This document shows positions 1 to 5,478 of a stretch of DNA of 14,163 nucleotides, piece after piece; the first letter of the stretch is position 1, and every line of letters starts with the position of its first letter. Position numbers and translations under genes: made by a program. This DNA is from Anaerolineae bacterium (GTDB taxonomy: Bacteria > Chloroflexota > Anaerolineae > Anaerolineales > UBA11858). The notes under the pieces are model-generated. The model searched no databases. It worked only from the letters and a program-made list of their open reading frames with translations, and was not told the origin of the DNA. The stretch spans positions 1 through 14,163 of the forward strand of contig RFKO01000133.1 of the NCBI GenBank assembly GCA_003694235.1, read 5' to 3'.

Positions 1-12
1 AAGGAGAAAAAC

Positions 13-216
13 GTGAACAATCGCTCAGGCTGTCTTTCGGGTTTGTTGAAACTCCTCTTGCTGGACGCGCTGTTCGACTGGCTGCAAGACCGCTTCGGCT
101 TTGGCCGCGGCCCATCCTGCACCGGTTGCGGATGCGGTTTCATCCTCTTGCTGATCTTCCTGGCAATGAGCTGCTCCGTGATACTGAACACAGACTGGTT
201 CCGCTTGAGTTTCTAA
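13..216 (+). CDS. Small Cys-rich single-pass membrane protein, unknown function
   Basis: 67-residue ORF beginning with GTG. The start is supported by a consensus AAGGAG SD at bases 1-6, six bases upstream. An amphipathic N-terminal half (a leucine run at about 11-20, then an aromatic/charged stretch) precedes a glycine/cysteine patch with Cys36, Cys39 and Cys41. A hydrophobic segment at about 42-58 containing Cys54 follows, so a single membrane helix is likely. The CxxCxC patch directly before the helix could bind a metal or form disulfides, but that is inference; no family is recognised. The next gene starts 4 bases after the stop, so the two are probably co-transcribed and translationally coupled. 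The promoter lies outside the window. The SD and codon structure argue for a real gene. Confidence 0.62.
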   Translation: MNNRSGCLSGLLKLLLLDALFDWLQDRFGFGRGPSCTGCGCGFILLLIFLAMSCSVILNTDWFRLSF

Positions 217-220
217 CGTC

Positions 221-1897
221 ATGCAATACCCCTACCGCTTCGCTTCCCGCCGTTCGGCGGTGATGGCACGCGGCGGGATGGTGGCCACCTCGCAGCCGCT
301 GGCTGTCGCCGCCGGATTGGAAACCCTACGCCGGGGAGGCAACGCCGCCGACGCAGCCATCGCCACTGCAGCCGCGTTGAACGTCACCGAGCCGACCTCC
401 ACCGGCATCGGCGGCGACGCTTTCGCCCTGTACTACCAGGCCAGCAGCGGACATGTGTACGCCCTCAACGGCTCCGGGCGCGCCCCGGCCGCGTTGACCC
501 TCGAACGCATCCGCCGCCAGGGTTTGCTGGACGAGCGCACACACACCATTTCCGACCCCTACCACCCCTATACCATCACCGTCCCCGGCGCGTGTTCTGC
601 CTGGAGCGCGCTGGTGGAGCGCTTCGGCCGTCTCTCTCTGGCAGACGTGCTCAGCCCCGCCATTCGCCTGGCCGAGGAAGGCTTCCCGGTCGAGCCGGTG
701 ACGGCATACTTCTGGCAGCGCGGCGTGGAACGACAACTGCGTCATGCGCTCAACGGCCAGGAACTCACCATTGAGGGGCGCGCCCCCCGCGCGGGAGAGA
801 TTTTTCGCAACCCCGGGCTGGCGCGCACGCTGCGCGCCGTCGCCGAGGGCGGGGCAGAAGCCTTTTACCGCGGCCCGATCGCCGAGGCCATCGCACACAC
901 CGTGCAACAGGCCGGCGGCTGCCTGACCGTTGATGACCTGGCCGCACACCGCGCCACCTGGGATGTTCCCATCAGCACCACATACCGCGGCCACCGGGTG
1001 TGGGAATGCCCGCCCAACGGGCAGGGGCTGACCGCCCTGCTTGCGCTCAACATCCTGGAGCAGTTCGACCTCGCCGCCTTCGCGCCGCTCTCGGCCGAAC
1101 GCCTGCATCTGCAAATCGAAGCCCTGCGGCTGGCCTTTGCCGATACCCGCTGGTATGTCACCGACCCGACGGTAGAACACATCCCGGCGGATGACCTGCT
1201 CTCGAAAGCATACGCCGCCGCCCGCGCCGCCTTGCTCGACCCGCAACGCGCCACACTGGATCAAACGCATGGCACGCCCGTGGCGCACTCCGATACCGTG
1301 TATCTCAGCGTGGTGGACGGCGAGGGCAACGCCTGCTCGTTCATCAACAGCAACTACATGGGGTTCGGCACAGGCATCGTTCCAAAGGGATGGGGCTTCA
1401 CGCTGCAAAACCGCGGCCACAACTTCAGCCTCGATCCACAACACCCCAACGCCTTGAAGCCGGGGAAAAGGCCGTATCACACCATCATCCCCGGCCTGAT
1501 CACGCTGGACGACCCCACCAAGAGCGCAAAGGGAAACGAAAACGCGGCTCGGTTATTCGCCTCTTTTGGCGTGATGGGCGGTTTCATGCAGCCGCAGGGA
1601 CATGTACAGGTGGTCAGCGCGCTGGTGGACGACCGCCTTGACCCACAATCCGCCCTGGACCGACCGCGCTTCTGCATCACCGATGGCCGCGCCGGAGGAA
1701 CAGTCGCCCTGGAAGAGGGCATCTCCCCCGAGGTGACGGCCCGCCTCGCAGAGATGGGACATCCCGTCGAGCCTACACAGGGCTACGCCAGGGCGGTGTT
1801 CGGGCGCGGGCAGGTCATCCTGCGCAGCGCGACAAACGGCGTGTTGATCGGTGGCAGCGACGGCCGCGCCGACGGATTGGCGATGGGTCTGATATAA
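221..1897 (+). CDS. ggt: Gamma-glutamyltransferase-family Ntn hydrolase (cytoplasmic, YwrD/HpxW-like)
   Basis: 558 residues, normal length for the gamma-glutamyltranspeptidase family. The N-terminal motif NAADAAIAT (41-49) and the glycine-rich TGIGGDAFAL (61-70) are family hallmarks. The catalytic nucleophile is expected to be Thr359 in SDTVYLSVVDGEGNACSF. By family knowledge the precursor cleaves itself just before this Thr into a large (about 358 aa) and a small (about 200 aa) subunit. The small subunit also carries GVMGGFMQPQGH (450-461), resembling the substrate-binding glycine loop region. There is no signal peptide, unlike periplasmic Ggt of Escherichia coli. The D-T-V-Y-L-S form around the nucleophile resembles the YwrD/oxamate amidohydrolase (HpxW) branch, so the true substrate may not be glutathione. 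The start codon is 4 bases after the upstream stop with no strong SD, which fits translational coupling. Confidence 0.93.
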   Translation: MQYPYRFASRRSAVMARGGMVATSQPLAVAAGLETLRRGGNAADAAIATAAALNVTEPTSTGIGGDAFALYYQASSGHVYALNGSGRAPAALTLERIRRQGLLDERTHTISDPYHPYTITVPGACSAWSALVERFGRLSLADVLSPAIRLAEEGFPVEPVTAYFWQRGVERQLRHALNGQELTIEGRAPRAGEIFRNPGLARTLRAVAEGGAEAFYRGPIAEAIAHTVQQAGGCLTVDDLAAHRATWDVPISTTYRGHRVWECPPNGQGLTALLALNILEQFDLAAFAPLSAERLHLQIEALRLAFADTRWYVTDPTVEHIPADDLLSKAYAAARAALLDPQRATLDQTHGTPVAHSDTVYLSVVDGEGNACSFINSNYMGFGTGIVPKGWGFTLQNRGHNFSLDPQHPNALKPGKRPYHTIIPGLITLDDPTKSAKGNENAARLFASFGVMGGFMQPQGHVQVVSALVDDRLDPQSALDRPRFCITDGRAGGTVALEEGISPEVTARLAEMGHPVEPTQGYARAVFGRGQVILRSATNGVLIGGSDGRADGLAMGLI

Positions 1898-1898
1898 T
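1890..1898 (+). promoter_or_regulatory. Extended -10 promoter for the ferritin gene
   Basis: TGATATAAT is a perfect extended -10 element (TGN plus TATAAT). Its TATAAT (1893-1898) overlaps the TAA stop codon of the upstream gene at 1895-1897. No good -35 hexamer is seen 16-18 bases upstream, as is common for extended -10 promoters. Predicted transcription start is near 1905, giving a leader of about 34 bases before the ferritin ATG. Confidence 0.55.
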
Positions 1899-1938
1899 TT
1901 TTGTGACACACAGAACAAAACACAAGGAGAGAATACTC

Positions 1939-2454
1939 ATGTTGATCAGCAAAGAACTGGAAAACGCAATCAACCAGCAAATTGGCGCGGAATTTGGCGC
2001 CAGCCTGCAATACGTCAGCATCGCGGCCTACTTCGACGCCGACGACCTGCCTCAACTGGCGGCCTTCTTCTACCGCCAGGCAGAGGAAGAAAAGATGCAC
2101 GCCATGAAATTCGTACACTATCTGGTGGAAGCCGGCGGCGAGGTACGCATCCCCGCCATCCCCGAAACAACCCACGGCTTCGAGTCTCCGGAGCACTGCG
2201 CCCGCCTGGCGCTGGAATGGGAGACTGAGGTCACCGCCATGATCAATAACCTGATGGGCATCGCCATCCAAGACAAGGACTACATCTCGCAGGACTTCCT
2301 GCGCTGGTTCGTCACCGAACAGCTGGAGGAGATTTCCATCATGAGCACCTTGCTCAAGACCATCCAGCGCGCCGGAGAGAACATCCTGCTGGTGGAAGAA
2401 TTCCTGGCGCGCACCTCCCTGGGGGCGGAGACAGCCGGCGCAGCAGGCAAGTGA
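1939..2454 (+). CDS. ftnA: Ferritin (FtnA-type iron storage protein)
   Basis: 171 residues from the ATG preceded by AAGGAG at 1924-1929 (9-base spacer). An in-frame GTG 12 codons upstream would lie at or before the predicted transcription start, so it was not used. The protein is the four-helix ferritin type. All ferroxidase ligands of E. coli FtnA appear shifted by one residue: Glu18, Glu51, His54 (in EEEKMHA), Glu95, Gln128 and Glu131. Third-site acidic residues Glu50, Glu127 and Glu130 are also present. It should oxidise Fe2+ and store Fe3+ as a 24-mer in the cytoplasm. The bacterioferritin haem methionine cannot be assigned, and the Gln128 pattern favours non-haem ferritin. The gene is monocistronic, with its own promoter and a strong terminator. 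The convergent neighbour operon includes a NifU-type Fe-S protein, which may reflect an iron-handling neighbourhood. Confidence 0.95.
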   Translation: MLISKELENAINQQIGAEFGASLQYVSIAAYFDADDLPQLAAFFYRQAEEEKMHAMKFVHYLVEAGGEVRIPAIPETTHGFESPEHCARLALEWETEVTAMINNLMGIAIQDKDYISQDFLRWFVTEQLEEISIMSTLLKTIQRAGENILLVEEFLARTSLGAETAGAAGK

Positions 2455-2475
2455 GTCCACCCAAACAGAAAAACA

Positions 2476-2512
2476 AAGCGGGCAGTGGTAGAACTGCCCG
2501 CTTGTTTTTTTA
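2476..2512. terminator. Bidirectional intrinsic terminator between ferritin and the leftward NifU-domain operon
   Basis: A perfect 10-bp stem AAGCGGGCAG/CTGCCCGCTT (2476-2485 with 2494-2503) has an 8-base loop. On the plus strand it is followed by GTTTTTTTAT. On the minus strand the hairpin is followed by TGTTTTTCTG, so it can also serve the convergent operon ending at 2528. Confidence 0.9.
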
Positions 2513-2527
2513 TCTTGCCCCAAAACA

Positions 2528-2806
2528 TCACTCGTCCGGGGATTGTTCATCCTTCTCCCGTGCGCTCCATAACATCGCCGCGCCGGCGCCCAGGGTATAA
2601 GCGCCCACCCCGCCGGGCGATACAAAAGCAATCGCCACGGCCGAGAGGAAGAAATACCCCAACAGCACAGCGGCCTGAAGACGCGGCTCTCCATCGGCCC
2701 GCTTCAGCGTTTGCCACACGAACAGCGCCACGGCCACGCCAAACACCAGCAGGCCGATAAACTGCGCCAGCGCGCCAAAGAACGAAACCACATCGTGAAA
2801 ATTCAT
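2528..2806 (-). CDS. Small three-helix membrane protein, unknown function
   Basis: 92 residues from an ATG with an AAGGAGG SD at 2816-2822, nine bases upstream. An in-frame TTG three codons earlier is too close to the SD to be the start. Three hydrophobic segments are visible at about 10-35, 46-65 and 67-83, with a charged K-R-A-D-G-E loop after the first and an acidic, polar C-terminus ending DEQSPDE. No family is recognised. It is the third gene of a leftward operon, 27 bases after the NifU-domain gene, and ends at the shared bidirectional terminator. Its ribosome-binding region closely resembles that of the gene before it. Role unknown; a membrane partner of the operon's other two products is only a guess from position. 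Confidence 0.75.
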   Translation of the reverse strand: MNFHDVVSFFGALAQFIGLLVFGVAVALFVWQTLKRADGEPRLQAAVLLGYFFLSAVAIAFVSPGGVGAYTLGAGAAMLWSAREKDEQSPDE

Positions 2807-2833
2807 CGCCAACAACCTCCTTCGCCGGTAGCC

Positions 2834-3079
2834 TTAATCTTCCACACCGATGACTTCCACATCCGGGAAGAATTGCTTGACTGTGCCGGCCACCCAGCCA
2901 TGCAGCGTGGTGGGTGAAAGCGGACAGCCGATGCACGCCCCTCCCAGACGCACTTTGAGTTTGTTCCCCTCCAGGGAGACCATCTCCACGCTGCCGCCGT
3001 GATACTGCTCCACATAGGCGCTGATCTGTTCAACCAGGCCTTTCAACATCTCCTCTTTCGAATATTCCGACGCGCTCAT
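2834..3079 (-). CDS. NifU C-terminal-domain protein (Fe-S scaffold/carrier)
   Basis: 81 residues, about the size of a stand-alone NifU C-terminal (Nfu) domain. The diagnostic motif GGACIGCPLSPTTL holds the CxxC pair Cys49 and Cys52. By family knowledge two copies bridge a labile [4Fe-4S] cluster across a dimer and pass it to apo-proteins. The ATG is preferred over an in-frame TTG two codons earlier because the AGGAGGT SD (about 3089-3095) lies 10 bases from the ATG but only 4 from the TTG. That SD is embedded in the last codons (Ile-Gly-Gly-stop) of the upstream cNMP-fold gene, so translation of the two is probably coupled. The context suggests it serves Fe-S assembly or repair, possibly sensed through the upstream protein (inference). 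Confidence 0.92.
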   Translation of the reverse strand: MSASEYSKEEMLKGLVEQISAYVEQYHGGSVEMVSLEGNKLKVRLGGACIGCPLSPTTLHGWVAGTVKQFFPDVEVIGVED

Positions 3080-3085
3080 CGCCAA

Positions 3086-3580
3086 TTAACCTCCTATGGG
3101 TTTGACACCGTTGGTCAGGCCGTCTTCCAGCATGGCAACCACATCTTCGTGCCAGTGCGTCTCCCGCAGACGATTGGCCACCACCCGCGCCAGCCGCCTG
3201 AGGATCTGCAGGCCGGTCTCCGGTTGCGTATGGCGCAGTTGCTTCAAATCTTCGCCGCGGATGCGCAGAAAGCGGCTGTCGGAACGGCACACCGCCCCAG
3301 AGGTATAAATCCCGCTGCCAAACGCCGCCGACCAGCCAAACACGCCATCCGGCTTGATCTGTGCCACGGTGATCTCGGTACCATCTTCCGGCTTGTAAAT
3401 AATCGCCACCAACCCCTCGATCACAATATAGAGATAATCCGCGGGGGCATCCTGCTCAAAAATTACCTCTCCGGGCCGGCAATCACATACTTCCACCAGC
3501 GGCTCCAAAATCGCCAGTTGCTCGTCGCTAAAGCCGCTGAAGATATTCATTGTCCTTAAAACATCCAGCACATCGTTCAT
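3086..3580 (-). CDS. Cyclic-nucleotide-binding-fold (Crp/Fnr-type) protein lacking a DNA-binding domain
   Basis: 164 residues. The N-terminal helix and FSGFSDEQLAIL (14-25) plus PGEVIFEQDAPADYLYIVIEG (36-56) are typical of the cNMP-binding beta-roll. The segment corresponding to the phosphate-binding cassette (about 79-100, FGWSAAFGSGIYTSG) lacks the Glu and the Arg-Ser/Ala pair that bind cAMP in Crp, so cAMP binding is doubtful. A long helix rich in Arg/Leu (about 122-141) follows, resembling the Crp dimerisation helix. The protein then ends without the winged helix needed to bind DNA (Crp is about 210 aa). Cys32, Cys34 and Cys98 are present but form no recognisable cluster motif. First gene of a leftward operon with a NifU-domain protein and a small membrane protein. 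Likely role: ligand or redox sensing by protein contact, inferred only. Confidence 0.88.
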   Translation of the reverse strand: MNDVLDVLRTMNIFSGFSDEQLAILEPLVEVCDCRPGEVIFEQDAPADYLYIVIEGLVAIIYKPEDGTEITVAQIKPDGVFGWSAAFGSGIYTSGAVCRSDSRFLRIRGEDLKQLRHTQPETGLQILRRLARVVANRLRETHWHEDVVAMLEDGLTNGVKPIGG

Positions 3581-3620
3581 GACTCAACCCTCGCCTCGAT
3601 GCTCGGTCGAATTGAGGCTC

Positions 3621-3649
3621 AGTGTAACGGCGAGCGGCGCATTTTCCAA
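3621..3649 (-). promoter_or_regulatory. Candidate sigma-70 promoter of the cNMP-fold/NifU operon
   Basis: On the minus strand TTGGAA (3644-3649) and TACACT (3621-3626) are separated by exactly 17 bases; each matches consensus at 4 of 6 positions. Predicted start near 3614 gives a leader of about 35 bases. The rest of the 3581-3859 gap holds the divergent promoter region and no gene I can support. Confidence 0.4.
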
Positions 3650-3734
3650 GTGGCAAACATCCCGCCTTTTTTGACATTCGTCCAAAACCACCGGGAACGT
3701 TAACCAAATTCTACTGGTATTTTTACCCAAAATC

Positions 3735-3743
3735 TGAGATAAT
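3735..3743 (+). promoter_or_regulatory. Candidate extended -10 promoter for the two coiled-coil genes
   Basis: TGAGATAAT fits an extended -10 (TGN plus GATAAT, 5 of 6 to consensus). The hexamer 17 bases upstream (TGGTAT) is a poor -35. The start would fall near 3750 and leave a leader of about 110 bases. A TTGACA at about 3671 has no matching -10 at 16-18 bases. Confidence 0.35.
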
Positions 3744-3859
3744 GCAAGCAAAAGTGAAACCGAGGGTGCACGCAAATGCCGATTGAGAACCCTCCCGCAG
3801 GTTCGACGATGCGAATTTTCGCTGCAAATGTGCAGTATAGAACAAACAGGAGCACAAAA

Positions 3860-4621
3860 ATGACCCAACCCATCGCGATCAATCAAGCCACGCGAGACGA
3901 GTTGATCAGCCTGCCGGGGGTAGGCCCGGCGCTGGCCGACCGCATCCTTGCGGCGCGCCCCTTTGCATCAGCGGAAGAGCTGGAAAAAGTCGAAGGCATC
4001 GGGCCGAGTCTGGTCGCCCGCCTGCAACCATTGATCTCCTTCAACGCCACCTCAGCGGCGGAAAGCGCCGACCAGCCCGCAGCCGAGGAGGCCTCCACCG
4101 ACGAAGCGTCCGCGGCTACCACAACCGAAGAGGAAGAAACCGAACCCTCTGCGCCGCCGGAGTCGCCCCCCCTCCCCGCCAGCACAGACATTCCCACGCA
4201 ACCGGCCCCGCCCCGCGGGGCCAGCGTCCGGCAGGTGTGGGGGATCGCACTGTTCAGCGCCCTGCTGAGCATGGTGCTCACGCTGGCCATCGTCTTTGGC
4301 GTGTTGATCGGCCTGAATGGCGGCGTGCGTTTCGTCCGTCCCGCCGAGTTACAGGCCATCAACCGGACAGTAGAGGGGTTGCAATTGCAAAGCGACCTGC
4401 TCTCCCAGGACGTGGACAGCCTGCGCCAGCGGGTGGACAACTTTGAGGACTTTGGCAAAGCCATCGAAACGCTGAACAACGATGTGGCCGGCATCAACCA
4501 ACAGGTAGAAGAACTCGGCAGCCAGGTTGACACGCTGAACGCTCAGGCAGACCGCTTCACTGCCTTCCTCGACGGTCTGCGCGAGTTGTTGACCGGCCTG
4601 GCCGAGCCGACAGCACCATAG
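3860..4621 (+). CDS. Helix-hairpin-helix domain protein with a membrane helix and C-terminal coiled coil
   Basis: 253 residues from the ATG with AGGAG at 3848-3852 (7-base spacer). An ATG 28 codons upstream has no SD and was rejected. The N-terminus holds two helix-hairpin-helix motifs, LPGVGPALADRIL (18-30) and VEGIGPSLVARL (44-55), close to the ComEA/PulK-type HhH domain that binds DNA backbone without sequence preference. A linker rich in Glu, Ala and Pro follows (about 64-120), then one membrane helix (about 127-152) and a heptad-like region (about 163-245) with repeated V..L/I..L spacing. There is no signal peptide before the HhH domain, so it may sit in the cytoplasm with the coiled coil outside; topology is inferred. 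The next gene begins 13 bases on and shares the linker-helix-coil plan. Function unknown: tethering DNA to the membrane is one possibility, and HhH as a protein-contact module is another. Confidence 0.85.
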   Translation: MTQPIAINQATRDELISLPGVGPALADRILAARPFASAEELEKVEGIGPSLVARLQPLISFNATSAAESADQPAAEEASTDEASAATTTEEEETEPSAPPESPPLPASTDIPTQPAPPRGASVRQVWGIALFSALLSMVLTLAIVFGVLIGLNGGVRFVRPAELQAINRTVEGLQLQSDLLSQDVDSLRQRVDNFEDFGKAIETLNNDVAGINQQVEELGSQVDTLNAQADRFTAFLDGLRELLTGLAEPTAP

Positions 4622-4634
4622 GAGCACATTACAG

Positions 4635-5402
4635 ATGGATATTGAAAACGCCCTCCCCACCGAAGAAATTCCCGGCGAACCCTCTCAGCCGGTAGAGTCT
4701 CCCTCGCCGGAGGAAGCGCCCCCTCCCCCCTCCGCCGAATCCACGCCTCCGGAGGTCGCGGCAGCCTCCCCCGGCGAAATGCCCGCAACCGAAGAAGAGC
4801 CGCCACCTCCACCGCCAGAGAGCAAAGCACGTCGTTTCTTTCGGCGGCTGATCCGTGGGCTGCTGGCCGTGCTCATCATTTTCGGGGCCGGCTTCGCCGC
4901 CGCGCTCTACACCGTGTACCAGCCGGCAACGAATGAAGCACAAGGGCAGGCGCAGGAACTTCGCGCCCAACTGCAAAGCGCCGAAGAGCAGATCGCCCAG
5001 CTGCAACAGCAAGTGGACGACCTGCAAAGCAAGCTGGACGCCCTGCAACAAAGCAACGACAAACTGAGCGCCCAAAACGAAGAGCTCCAGGCCATGCAAA
5101 GCTCCTACGAATTGCGCATCGCTCTGCTGAACGCCCGCCTGGATGTGGCCAGCGCGACGATCGCCCTCACCGGCGACGACCCCGCCGGCGCGCGGCTGGC
5201 GCTCGAACAAACCGACCAGACACTGGCGACCATCGGCTCGCTGCTCCCCCCCGCGCAGCAAGAAGTCGCCACTTCCCTGCAACAGCGCCTGGCGTTGATC
5301 CTGGAAGAACTGGACGGCGACACGTTCGCGGCGGCCTCCGACCTGAGCGTGCTGGCCAAACGCCTGCTGGAAATCGAAGACGCGCTCTTCGGCGCGCCGT
5401 GA
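4635..5402 (+). CDS. Membrane-anchored coiled-coil protein with Pro/Glu-rich N-terminus
   Basis: 255 residues; GGAG at 4621-4624 lies about 10 bases before the ATG. Residues 1-63 are low-complexity, dominated by Pro, Glu and Ala. A basic stretch KARRFFRRLIR (64-74) precedes one membrane helix (about 75-97), so by the positive-inside rule the N-terminus is cytoplasmic and the rest external. Residues 100-165 are a Gln/Leu/Glu-rich coiled coil with regular heptads. Residues 166-255 look like a compact helical domain with no recognised family. It has the same order of parts (acidic linker, helix, coil) as the upstream protein but no HhH domain. The genes are separated by 13 bases and end at a shared terminator, so their products probably work together. 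Function unknown. Confidence 0.83.
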   Translation: MDIENALPTEEIPGEPSQPVESPSPEEAPPPPSAESTPPEVAAASPGEMPATEEEPPPPPPESKARRFFRRLIRGLLAVLIIFGAGFAAALYTVYQPATNEAQGQAQELRAQLQSAEEQIAQLQQQVDDLQSKLDALQQSNDKLSAQNEELQAMQSSYELRIALLNARLDVASATIALTGDDPAGARLALEQTDQTLATIGSLLPPAQQEVATSLQQRLALILEELDGDTFAAASDLSVLAKRLLEIEDALFGAP

Positions 5403-5423
5403 TCGGGCATCCACAACCTGCAA

Positions 5424-5460
5424 AAAACAGCCGAAGGTTCACTCCTTCGGCTGTTTTCTT
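5424..5460. terminator. Bidirectional intrinsic terminator
   Basis: A perfect 14-bp stem (5424-5437 with 5444-5457) has the core CAGCCGAAGG/CCTTCGGCTG, loop TTCACT, and A and T tracts forming the stem base. TTTTCTT follows on the plus strand, and a T-rich run (complement of AAAAAA at 5422-5427) on the minus strand. It lies between the convergent coiled-coil pair and the solute-binding protein gene and can stop transcription from both. Confidence 0.9.
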
Positions 5461-5478
5461 GTTCGGTTTGCGTCACAC

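Noticed and set aside
326..1480. 384-codon minus-strand frame opposite ggt
   Set aside because: Antisense shadow of a conserved enzyme; no SD and no domain.
1783..2694. 303-codon minus-strand frame across the end of ggt, ferritin and the terminator
   Set aside because: It runs through a strong bidirectional terminator and antisense to ferritin, with no recognisable product.
3776..3859. N-terminal extension of the HhH protein by 28 codons
   Set aside because: No SD before the upstream ATG, while AGGAG sits seven bases before the ATG at 3860, where the HhH domain begins.
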